Assembly (NCBI GenBank): GCA_030746555.1
Contig: JASLMK010000079.1
Coordinates: forward strand, 1 to 39,594
Direction of reading: 5' to 3'
Source: Planctomycetota bacterium
GTDB taxonomy: Bacteria > Planctomycetota > UBA1135 > GCA-002686595
Length of the DNA stretch: 39,594 bases
Made by a program: the position numbers and the translations under genes. Shown here piece after piece: positions 8,926 through 16,469 of this stretch (position 1 is its first letter; each line of letters starts with the position of its first letter). The notes beneath the pieces were generated by a model. It saw nothing but the letters and a program-made list of their open reading frames with translations, was not told the DNA's origin and did not search any database.

Positions 8926-9978
8926 TCAGAGACCGAGCTCCTCGTCTACGAACTCGACCGGCTCGGCGAACCCGGGGGCGTCGTGCAGTCCGCGGATCCG
9001 GACGCGCTCGGTGGCGGCGGGCAGGACCAGGTCGAGCGACTCGTCGGCGCCGAGGTGGTCCTCCTTGTCGATCGTGATCTCCCGGCGCTCCAGCGGAGTG
9101 CCGGCGCCGTCGAAGGCCTCGGCCGTCAGGGTGAGGGTGCGCCCCTCCAACCCCGGAACCCTGTGGCCGCAGCGGTTGGCGATCGAGAGGATCACGCCCG
9201 AATCGCCCGGTGACAGGCGCAGGTCGAAGGCACTGCGCAGGAAGACCGGGTCGCGAGGGGTCTTGAGGGCGTGGCTGCGCCCCGGCCGCGTCGGTGACGC
9301 CTCGCCGGTCTGCGGATCGACGGCTGCCGGACGCTCGACGGCCTCCATGTGGCAGCCCACGCAGCTCTCGCCCTTGGCGGCCTGCTCGGTGCGCACGAAG
9401 TCCTTGGCGATGCCCAGCACCGGGCCGATGTTCGTCGCGTGGCAGGCGATGCAGACCCGGCTTTGGCCTTCGGGGGTGAAGCTCTCGTTGAGCACGGAAG
9501 GATGCGCGTCGGTCGGCTCGCCCCAAGGACCGAGGATCGTCTCGTCGGGGCCGGCGTGGCAGGTGATGCAGTCGACGCCGTGGTGGAGGTCGGTGGCACG
9601 CGGGCGCGGCTTCTGCCGCATGCGGCCGACGTGGAGGGGGAGCGGAATGTGGCAGCCGTGGCAGCTCTTGGGCCGGCGCAGGCCCTGCAGGGCTTCCTGG
9701 AAGTGGGGATCGACCCAGGCCAGGGCGTGGCGGGATCCGGCCCACTCTTCGCTGATCGCCTCGTGGCAGCCGGCGCACTCGTGCTCCCGCCAGCCCTCGA
9801 GCACGGCGGGGACGCCGTCGTCGGTGGCTTGGACGGGCGCGGGGGCGCTCGCGTCGTCGTCATCGTCGGCGCGCACGCCGCTCCAGCTCGCGGACGCCAA
9901 CAGGAGGCCGGTCGCGCACGCGAGGGCGACCGCCTTTCTCGAGTTCGCCGTGGGTCGTTCTTCCATGATCGGGAGCAT
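8926..9978 (-). CDS. Exported pentaheme cytochrome c
   Basis: A 350-residue protein with a signal peptide ending near VRA-D at residue 37. Five CxxCH haem attachment motifs lie at C68, C106, C137, C176 and C206 (CAGCH, CHGCH, CITCH, CIACH, CVGCH). This makes it a periplasmic multihaem electron carrier of the cytochrome c554/c' type. The last 110 or so residues lack haem sites and look like a beta-rich domain. Start ATG 9978 has a GGAG 11 bases upstream; ATG 9966 is an alternative four codons later. The gene lies 44 bases downstream of the shortened NHL gene on the same strand, so they are probably co-transcribed. The redox partner is unknown. Confidence 0.9.
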   Translation of the reverse strand: MLPIMEERPTANSRKAVALACATGLLLASASWSGVRADDDDDASAPAPVQATDDGVPAVLEGWREHECAGCHEAISEEWAGSRHALAWVDPHFQEALQGLRRPKSCHGCHIPLPLHVGRMRQKPRPRATDLHHGVDCITCHAGPDETILGPWGEPTDAHPSVLNESFTPEGQSRVCIACHATNIGPVLGIAKDFVRTEQAAKGESCVGCHMEAVERPAAVDPQTGEASPTRPGRSHALKTPRDPVFLRSAFDLRLSPGDSGVILSIANRCGHRVPGLEGRTLTLTAEAFDGAGTPLERREITIDKEDHLGADESLDLVLPAATERVRIRGLHDAPGFAEPVEFVDEELGL

Positions 9979-10022
9979 CGGAGCGGACTCCGGATCCGTC
10001 AAGCCCCGCGCCGCAGCCGGGC

Positions 10023-10445
10023 TCAACGGCTCAGGCGACGGAGCTTGGTGATGCGACCCACGGCGTTCCAGTCCATGACGTACGCGTCCCCGCGCGCGTC
10101 GAAGTGGACGCAGTGGGGAGAGAGGAACTCGCCGTCGGCCCAGCGCTCTCGCGGGACGTCGTTCTTGGACTGCAGAGACGGGTCGGGGTTGTCGCCGAGG
10201 CGGGCGAGGAGCTCGCCCTCGCCGTCGAACAGGGACACGCGCCCGGCCGAGTCGCTGACGATGCAGCCGTTGGTGTTGCCGAAGCCCACGCCCTCGGGCA
10301 GCTGCGCCCAGTCTCGCACCCACTCGAAGCGGTGGTTCCCCGTGCCGAGGATGAGGGCGTCGGACTCCTGCGCGGGGAGGAGCCGGGAGGCCAGAAGGGC
10401 GGGTAGGGCCAGGGCGGCCGTCAGGGCGAGGGTCTTGGTGTGCAT
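10023..10445 (-). CDS. Shortened NHL-repeat beta-propeller protein, apparent internal deletion
   Basis: A 140-residue exported protein (signal peptide about 1-26, ending LLPAQ). Residues 32-68 (LGTGNHRFEWVRDWAQLPEG and onward) resemble the start of NHL/six-bladed propeller proteins of the peptidylglycine amidating lyase-like type. Residues 69-140 (RVSLFDGEGELLARLGDNPD, then GEFLSPHCVHFDARGDAYV, then ITKLRR) resemble the very end of the same family. Relatives I remember have roughly 200 more residues in between, so blades 2 to 5 seem to be missing and the frame is kept. It may be a stable remnant, a pseudogene, or a two-blade module that assembles with another protein. It shares a 78-base divergent intergenic region with the next gene. 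Confidence 0.7.
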   Translation of the reverse strand: MHTKTLALTAALALPALLASRLLPAQESDALILGTGNHRFEWVRDWAQLPEGVGFGNTNGCIVSDSAGRVSLFDGEGELLARLGDNPDPSLQSKNDVPRERWADGEFLSPHCVHFDARGDAYVMDWNAVGRITKLRRLSR

Positions 10446-10523
10446 GGAGCTCGCGGGTGGGATGGGATCGGCGTCGCCGCTACAGTACGCCATCCCCCTG
10501 CCCCGGTGGCCCCCTCTGACTCC

Positions 10524-12437
10524 ATGAAGCTCACCGCCCCCCGCCGCGGCGCCTCGATTGCGCCTTGCACCCTCGTCCTGGCCTCGACCGCCCTCCTCTT
10601 CGCCTGCTCCAGCGGGAGTGACGAGGATCCCCTCGACATCACCCAGCTCACCGCCACCCAAGCGCTCCTGCCCTCGTCGACCGTCGTCGTTTCCGCCGAG
10701 CGCATCGCGTTCCTGGCGGACGAGGAGACGACCGCGGTGGACGGGACGGACTTCAACGGGGACGGCGACACCCTCGACGCGATCCCCGTCGCCGTAGACT
10801 CCAGGACCGGTGAGGAGGTGGCCCTCAACGTCGCGGCCCGCGACCTCGCCTGGGTCGGCGAGGAGCTCTTCGTCGTCACCGACGAGGCTGACGACGAGGC
10901 GGACTGGGACGCCGACGGTGACACCGACGACCGGGTGCTCCTGCACTGGAGCCCGACCGCCGAGCTCTCCTTCGTCGCGACCCTGGCGACCGGCGGCGCG
11001 CGCCAGATCCTGGCGGTCGACGACGACCTCCTGTTCCTCGCCCGCGCCGAGGCCCTCGCCGGGCCGCGGGAGTCGAGCCTGGGGGTCGTCCATCACGACA
11101 GCCCGACCGTCGTGCGGGACGTGCTGACCACCGACACCCTCGGCGAGCTGTCGCCCGAGCTCCTCGGCGCCGACGAAGGCCTGGTCTTCCTGGCCCTCGA
11201 CGAGCTCGGCGAGGGGCGGGACCTCAACGGCGACGGCGACGCCGACGACGGCCGCGTCCTCGCCCTGCTCGACGGCACCGGCGACGTGGCGGTGGGCTAC
11301 GTGTTCCACCTGCGCAACACCGAGCTCGCCCTACCATCGTCCCCGGCCACGCCCCTGCGCGCGAGCGCGACGGGTGACCACGACTGGCTGGTCGGCTTCC
11401 TCGTGGACGAGGCGGACCAGGGAGGGACCAACCTCAACGACCCGCTCCTGTTCACGGTCGCCTGGCAGCCCGACCAGTGCGTCGGGGAGGAGGACGCCGA
11501 CGCCGATGACGAGGTGCTCTTCTTCCTGGATTTCGCCGCCTGGGACGCGGACCCGATGGGCTCGCCTGCGGCGAATACGGGCTTGGTCGGCTCGCGGCGC
11601 ATCGCGATCGTCGGCGACTTCCTGGCGACCGTCAGCCCGGAGGCGGACGAGGGCACCTGCTCCCTCAACGACGACGGTGACCCCGACGACGACGTCCTGC
11701 GCTGGGTGCGGGCGAGCACGCCGGTCGCGCCGCCCACCTCCGCGGCCGACCTCCTCGCCGTCGCGGCCATCCCCGGTGGGAGCTGGGGCGTGGCCGAGCT
11801 CGAGGGTCGTCTGGTCGTCACCGTCGACGAGGCCGCCGACGGCCGGAACCACGACGACGAAGAAGATGTCGACCGCGACCTCGTCGCCTGGCTCTCGCCG
11901 TCCGCGGGCGGTCCCTTCGTCTTCGACCACGAGCCGGGTTCGGGCGAGGTCTACGCCACGGCCACCTGGATGGGGGAGCAGCACGACCGCGAGCGCCTCG
12001 GGGTCGCCTTCGGCGAGGAGCCGAGCGGGGACATCAACGAAGACGGGGACTCCTCCGACAGCGTCCCGACCTTCGCGCGCTTCGAGGATTCACCCCAGGA
12101 GTTGCTCTTCCCCGGCTTCGCCGTGGCCGTCGACCACGACAACGCGGGGATCGAGGTCCAGAACGGCTGGGCGTTCTACCGGGTCTCCGAGGCCGAGGAC
12201 TCCACCGATTGGAACGGCGACGGAGACACCTTCGACAGCCTGTTGTGGCGCACCCAGCTCTCCTCGGGCTTGACCCACGTGCTCTCGGTGCTCAACACCG
12301 AGGACGCCCCCGCGGTCGTAACCCAGGATCGGGACGGCGCTGACGTCTCGGTCTGGCTCGTCAACGAGGCCCAGGCCGGCGACGCCAACGGGGACGGCCG
12401 CGCCGACGGCTACGCCCTGCGGTATTTCGCCTGGTAG
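10524..12437 (+). CDS. Lipoprotein with repeated Asp-rich calcium-loop motifs
   Basis: A 637-residue protein with a lipoprotein signal (LLFAC, Cys28). The mature part holds at least seven DxNxDGDxxD-type loops, including DFNGDGDTLD, DWDADGDTDD, DLNGDGDADD, DINEDGDSSD, DWNGDGDTFD and DANGDGRADG. These resemble EF-hand, dockerin or thrombospondin type 3 calcium loops. Between them lie beta-rich segments with a propeller-like rhythm. The likely location is the outer membrane or cell surface, with calcium-dependent structure. I do not recognise a named family and assign no activity. It is divergent from the NHL/cytochrome pair and followed 82 bases later by mscS. Confidence 0.75.
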   Translation: MKLTAPRRGASIAPCTLVLASTALLFACSSGSDEDPLDITQLTATQALLPSSTVVVSAERIAFLADEETTAVDGTDFNGDGDTLDAIPVAVDSRTGEEVALNVAARDLAWVGEELFVVTDEADDEADWDADGDTDDRVLLHWSPTAELSFVATLATGGARQILAVDDDLLFLARAEALAGPRESSLGVVHHDSPTVVRDVLTTDTLGELSPELLGADEGLVFLALDELGEGRDLNGDGDADDGRVLALLDGTGDVAVGYVFHLRNTELALPSSPATPLRASATGDHDWLVGFLVDEADQGGTNLNDPLLFTVAWQPDQCVGEEDADADDEVLFFLDFAAWDADPMGSPAANTGLVGSRRIAIVGDFLATVSPEADEGTCSLNDDGDPDDDVLRWVRASTPVAPPTSAADLLAVAAIPGGSWGVAELEGRLVVTVDEAADGRNHDDEEDVDRDLVAWLSPSAGGPFVFDHEPGSGEVYATATWMGEQHDRERLGVAFGEEPSGDINEDGDSSDSVPTFARFEDSPQELLFPGFAVAVDHDNAGIEVQNGWAFYRVSEAEDSTDWNGDGDTFDSLLWRTQLSSGLTHVLSVLNTEDAPAVVTQDRDGADVSVWLVNEAQAGDANGDGRADGYALRYFAW

Positions 12438-12519
12438 GGGCGGTCGGGATTCGTATTCTCGGCCCCGCCGACCGCGGGCGACCCACGCCCGCGGCGCCGC
12501 CGGCGGATACAGGAGCGCC

Positions 12520-13365
12520 ATGGAGGAGAGCGTGATGGACAAAGCGTCGCACCTGAGCGAGGACTGGCTGCGGATGGCGGGGACCTACACCCTCGAGTAC
12601 GGACCCCGCGTGCTGCAGGCGATCGCGATCCTCGTGGTCGGCTGGTTCGCGGCCAACTTCGCCCGCGGCCTCGTCCGCCGCGTTCTGGTTCGGGCCGACA
12701 CCGCCCCGGTGCTGGTGGGATTCCTCTCCAGCCTCTCCCAGTTCGCCCTGAAGGCCTTCGTGGTGATCGCGGCCATTTCCAAGCTGGGGGTCGAGACGGC
12801 CTCGTTCGTCGCGGTCCTGGGCGCGGGCGCCTTCGCGGTCGGCTTGGCCCTCCAGGGATCGCTCTCCAACTTCGCCGCCGGGGTGATGCTGATGATCTTC
12901 CGGCCCTTCAAGGTCGGTGACTACGTCGAGGCCGGCGGGACGGCGGGCACGGTCGAGGAGGTGGGCGTCTTCGCCGCGACGCTGAGGACCGGCGACAACA
13001 AGCGCATCATCGTCGCGAACGCCTCGATCACCGGCGGCAACATCACCAACTACTCCGCCAACTCCACGCGGCGCGTCGACATGGTCTTCGGCATCGGCTA
13101 CGACGACGACATCGCCGAGGCGCGTCGCGTCATCGCCGCGATCCTCGAGGCGGACGAGCGGGTCATGAGCGACCCCGAGCCCCTGATCGCCGTCGGCGCC
13201 CTCGGCGAGAGCAGCGTCGAGCTCCAGGTGCGTCCCTGGGTCGCCACCGGCGACTACTGGGGGGTCTTCCGCGACACTCAGGAGGCGGTCAAGCTGGCCT
13301 TCGACGGGGCGGGCATCTCCCTGCCGTACCCGCACCGCGAGGTGCGTGTTCACCAGATGAGCTGA
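12520..13365 (+). CDS. mscS: Small-conductance mechanosensitive channel MscS
   Basis: A 281-residue channel that opens under membrane tension to release solutes on osmotic downshock. It aligns along its length with E. coli MscS as I remember it. Three transmembrane helices lie within residues 25-115, the third being the Gly/Ala-rich pore helix VLGAGAFAVGLALQGSLSNF. The beta-domain follows with FRPFKVGDYVEAGGTAGTV, then the C-terminal alpha/beta domain ending in GISLPYPHREV. ATG 12520 has AGGAG just upstream; ATG 12535, behind a GGAGGAG, is an equally plausible start and removes five residues. It is convergent with the next gene. Confidence 0.96.
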   Translation: MEESVMDKASHLSEDWLRMAGTYTLEYGPRVLQAIAILVVGWFAANFARGLVRRVLVRADTAPVLVGFLSSLSQFALKAFVVIAAISKLGVETASFVAVLGAGAFAVGLALQGSLSNFAAGVMLMIFRPFKVGDYVEAGGTAGTVEEVGVFAATLRTGDNKRIIVANASITGGNITNYSANSTRRVDMVFGIGYDDDIAEARRVIAAILEADERVMSDPEPLIAVGALGESSVELQVRPWVATGDYWGVFRDTQEAVKLAFDGAGISLPYPHREVRVHQMS

Positions 13366-13385
13366 GCAGCCCCGGCCGGTCGGCC

Positions 13386-14264
13386 TCAGGGCTTGGGCGT
13401 CTCCATGCCCTCGAGGAAGGGCGCGGCGATGCGCTCGGACTCCGCCCGGCGCATGCTGCCCGGGGCCAGGCGGTGCAGGACACGCTCACGCCGGCCGAGG
13501 GCGCGCCTTTGGGCGAGCTTCCCGTTTGGGTCGTACTCCTGGATGCGCGCGAAGCCTCGCGGGTGCAGGGCGAGGCGGATGCGTCCCATCACCGCGCGCT
13601 GGAAGTTCGCCAGGAACCCCTTCTTGAGGGCGATCCGCTGGCGCGGGTGTAGGCGGCCCATCGCGCGTCGCCACTGATCACGCTCGCTCACCAACAGGAC
13701 GTGGTTGAAGATCAGCTTGTTGGTGCGCATCGACAGGGCCTTGCGGGGCACTGCTGCGTTCACCAGCTCGTCGAGCTCGTCGAGGGCGGGTTGGTTCTTG
13801 AGCTGGTTGATGACCAGCCAGCGGCGCTCGGCGATGAAGCGGTCGGCGGAGAGCTCCCAGTAGAGGTGTCCCAGTCCGCGCGTGAGCGCGAAGCGCGCCA
13901 CGTGGTAGGGGACGAAGTGGTTGTGGGCGATCGTGTCGGCGGCGAGGTGCGTGAGGTAGCCGAGGATGAACGACTCCTGCCGCGGGGTCGTCGCCTGCTC
14001 GCGCATCTCGTCGATGACGCCCCATCGGTGGCAGTGGTTGTACTCCCCGCCCCAGGCCTTGAAGTTGATGATGTCGGCCGCGATGTTGCCGTAGGAGAAC
14101 GCCGGGCGATGCTCGGAGATGAGCCGCGCCACTTTGGCGGGCAGGAGCTCCCGGCGCCGGCGCAGGGTGCGCTCGGCGAACTCGAGGTGGTGGCCGGGTC
14201 CCCAGCTCGGCGCGAGGACGAAGGGGAGCAGCACGAAGAGCGCCAGTGCGACGGCGGAGGTCAT
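13386..14264 (-). CDS. Zinc-dependent phospholipase C-like protein (PF00882 type)
   Basis: A 292-residue protein with an N-terminal hydrophobic signal (residues 3-20). It has the His/Asp ligand pattern of the zinc-dependent phospholipase C/S1-P1 nuclease fold: GPGHHLEFAE near the mature N-terminus, YGNIAADII and YNHCHRW in the middle, and GYLTHLAADTIAHNHF. The C-terminal third is Arg-rich and lacks recognised motifs. Family members hydrolyse phosphodiesters of phospholipids, or are uncharacterised membrane-associated relatives; substrate is unknown here. It is probably exported or anchored by the N-terminus. It is divergent from the tRNA-Leu gene, with 140 bases between them. Confidence 0.7.
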   Translation of the reverse strand: MTSAVALALFVLLPFVLAPSWGPGHHLEFAERTLRRRRELLPAKVARLISEHRPAFSYGNIAADIINFKAWGGEYNHCHRWGVIDEMREQATTPRQESFILGYLTHLAADTIAHNHFVPYHVARFALTRGLGHLYWELSADRFIAERRWLVINQLKNQPALDELDELVNAAVPRKALSMRTNKLIFNHVLLVSERDQWRRAMGRLHPRQRIALKKGFLANFQRAVMGRIRLALHPRGFARIQEYDPNGKLAQRRALGRRERVLHRLAPGSMRRAESERIAAPFLEGMETPKP

Positions 14265-14404
14265 CGTCGGCGATTATCCACCATCGACCCCAGCGGCGAC
14301 CACGACTGTTCGGCGTCGTCGCGAGCACTCCTGGGCCCTGGTCGAGAACCCGCCGTGGCCGACACTCCACGGGTCGCGCCGGGGCTGTTATCCTCGGGAT
14401 CCTC

Positions 14405-14490
14405 GCGGAAGTGGCGGAACTGGCAGACGCGCAGGATTTAGGTTCCTGTGCCTTCTCGGCGTGGGGGTTCGAGTCCCCCCTTCCGCACCA
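14405..14490 (+). tRNA. tRNA-Leu (anticodon UAG)
   Basis: The acceptor strands GCGGAAG (14405-14411) and CTTCCGC pair fully, and the CCA end is encoded at 14488-14490. The anticodon loop TTTAGGT is closed by AGGA/TCCT and gives anticodon TAG, reading CUA and related Leu codons. The long variable arm typical of class II tRNA-Leu is present, followed by a T arm with GGTTCGAGTCC. No neighbouring tRNA gene was seen. Confidence 0.97.
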
Positions 14491-14534
14491 GGCGCCGCGG
14501 TGACCGCCGGCCCGCTGCGCGCCGGGAGGAGCCG

Positions 14535-15617
14535 TCAGCGTCCGGCGTCGCCCTCCTGCGCCAGGATCCGAGCGGCGATCGTCTCGGCCATGGCGCGGTT
14601 GGCGTTCGGCAGGTAGTGGCCGTCGAAGGGGATGATCGGAGCTCGGCCGGCGGCCGCCGCCAACTCCGCCAGGGGCTCGTGCAGATCGATCACCTCCAGG
14701 TCCGAGGCGGCGGCCAGGGACGCCGCGCGCAGGGCCATCTCCCTGGTCGGGTGGGCGCGGCGCAGCGAGGCCGACTCGGGGACGATGGCCATCAGCGGGC
14801 GGAATCCCCGCAGCGCTCCCGCGGCGACGAAGCGGTCGAGGTGAGCCGCGAGGCGCTCGAAGCCGGCCTCGGCGACGGGCTCCTTCAGGGTGGGCTCCTG
14901 GTTGCCCCCGCTGCGAGCCTTGAAGCGATCGTGCAGGAACATCAGGAGCGCGCTCTTCCGCAGCACCTGAGTCGCTCGCCATCGCAGGCGTGCGGAGCCC
15001 GCGAACGGCGCACCGAGGTCGAAGGCGACCGCCTCCCAGGGCGCCAGCCGCTCCGCCACGCGCTCGACCGGCGGCTCGGCGAGGTCGTTCCAGTACCACA
15101 CGAGGACGACGACGTCGGGATCGATGCGCTCTGCCAGCTCGTCAAGGAGCGCCAACTCCTGGGCCGTCCCGTAGCCGCGCAGGCCGCCGTTGATCACGCG
15201 CCAGGCCCCATCACCGCCGGCTGCCGAGCGCAGGGCCCGCTCGAGGTAGTGCGGCACGGTCTCGTCGTCGCCGACGCCCTGACCGTAGACCAGGCTGTCC
15301 CCCAAGACGAGGATCCTCCGCTCCACGCCCTTGGTCTGCGCCACCTCGCCCCCGCGCAGGCCCAGGGAGTTCACCGCGACGGCATGGTGGTAGGTGTAGT
15401 GAACCTCGCCCGGCAGCATCTCCCACCCTCTCGTCGGGTGCGTCCGGACCAGCAGGAGTGGCGTCCGCTCCGCCAGCGGGCTGCCGATGGTCGAGCGCAC
15501 CCCGACCTCGCCCAGGGCGAGGGCCGTCAGGAGGGACAGGGCCAGGGCCGCGAGCCTGTTGTGTGGGCGCGGCCTGCGAGGTGAGGCGTCGCCCGCGAGC
15601 TGGGACTGATCGCTCAA
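14535..15617 (-). CDS. Membrane-anchored SGNH/GDSL hydrolase-like protein
   Basis: A 360-residue protein with one N-terminal hydrophobic helix (about 21-37) and an external SGNH fold. Block I is ILVLGDSLVYG with catalytic Ser108, WYWNDLAEP is the block III-like Asn region, and DGHYLPNAN near the C-terminus supplies Asp332 and His334. VNSLGLRGGEV before block I is typical of AlgX/DltD-like exported SGNH proteins that acetylate or deacetylate surface glycans. The start is inferred as TTG 15617, which overlaps the stop of the upstream methyltransferase gene. No ATG or GTG lies in a sensible place, and longer in-frame extensions are Arg-rich shadow sequence. It is translationally coupled to the methyltransferase. 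Confidence 0.75.
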   Translation of the reverse strand: MSDQSQLAGDASPRRPRPHNRLAALALSLLTALALGEVGVRSTIGSPLAERTPLLLVRTHPTRGWEMLPGEVHYTYHHAVAVNSLGLRGGEVAQTKGVERRILVLGDSLVYGQGVGDDETVPHYLERALRSAAGGDGAWRVINGGLRGYGTAQELALLDELAERIDPDVVVLVWYWNDLAEPPVERVAERLAPWEAVAFDLGAPFAGSARLRWRATQVLRKSALLMFLHDRFKARSGGNQEPTLKEPVAEAGFERLAAHLDRFVAAGALRGFRPLMAIVPESASLRRAHPTREMALRAASLAAASDLEVIDLHEPLAELAAAAGRAPIIPFDGHYLPNANRAMAETIAARILAQEGDAGR

Positions 15618-16336
15618 GACTTGCGGAAGCGCAGGACGTAGTTCTCCAGCAGTCCGAACACGCGCGGGCGGTCGACGAGCTCGAAGCCCACCGCCTCGAT
15701 CTCGCGCACGAAGGCCTGCCGGCCGGCGCGGACGTGCCCGAGGATCCAGGGCCGGCTGACGTAGGGGATGCGGTCGAAGTCGACGACCACGAGGCTGCCT
15801 CCGTCGCGCAGGGCGCTGTGGAGGCTGGCGACGGTGGATCGGGGGTACTCGAAGTGGTGGTAGGTGTCGCAGACGAACACGACGTCGACGGACTCCTCGG
15901 GCAGGGCCGACGAGCGCTCGCCGCACAGGACGACCTCGACTGCCTCGAGGCCCTCCCGGCGCGCGCGCTCGCGCAGGTGCTCGACGAACCCGGGGGAGAT
16001 GTCGACGGCGTAGACGACGCCCTCGGGGCCGACGGCCTCGTTGAGCGGGCCGAGGAACAGACCGGTCCCCGCGCCCACGTCGGCGACGGCCATGCCGGGC
16101 CGGATCCCCAGGATGGCGAGGATGCGCTCACGCTGGCGGCTGACCTCTCGCGACTCGCCCTCGAAGACCCGCGTGAAGCGCTGGACGTCGAGGTCGTCGG
16201 ATAGGAAGCGCTGATTGAGGTCCTCGCCGACGCTCTCCTCGTCGGGGCCGCTCGTCGAGCCCGCCGGGGCCGAGGCGCAGGCGCAGAGCGACAGGGAGAG
16301 GGCCAGGAACGAGAGGGTCACAGACGGGTACTTCAC
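15614..16336 (-). CDS. Lipoprotein with class I SAM-dependent methyltransferase domain
   Basis: A 240-residue protein from GTG 16336. The N-terminus (KYPSVTLSFLALSLSLCACAS) is a lipoprotein signal with Cys18 or Cys20 as the lipidated residue. A full class I methyltransferase domain follows: motif I VADVGAGTGLFLG, acidic VYAVDISPG, then VDVVFVCDTYHHFEYP and GGSLVVVDFDRIP. An exported SAM-dependent enzyme is strange because SAM is cytoplasmic, yet similar lipoprotein-methyltransferase proteins occur in other bacteria, as I recall. It may bind another ligand or may not be exported efficiently. It is coupled by overlap to the SGNH hydrolase downstream. Confidence 0.78.
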   Translation of the reverse strand: MKYPSVTLSFLALSLSLCACASAPAGSTSGPDEESVGEDLNQRFLSDDLDVQRFTRVFEGESREVSRQRERILAILGIRPGMAVADVGAGTGLFLGPLNEAVGPEGVVYAVDISPGFVEHLRERARREGLEAVEVVLCGERSSALPEESVDVVFVCDTYHHFEYPRSTVASLHSALRDGGSLVVVDFDRIPYVSRPWILGHVRAGRQAFVREIEAVGFELVDRPRVFGLLENYVLRFRKS

Positions 16337-16469
16337 GGCTGATCTTCGGGGTCGGCTGGGGGGGTGGGGCGGGGCGAGCCTAGATCGTAGTGCGCAAGGC
16401 GCCGATGGCGAGGGGTGAGCCAGGGGGGCGCGCGTGCAAGGGACGCGGGGAAGTCGTAGCTTGGACGTA

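Noticed and set aside
13366..13385. Inverted repeat between mscS and the phospholipase C-like gene as a terminator
   Set aside because: The GGCCG/CGGCC stem is short with a two-base loop and no T tract, as expected by chance in such GC-rich DNA.
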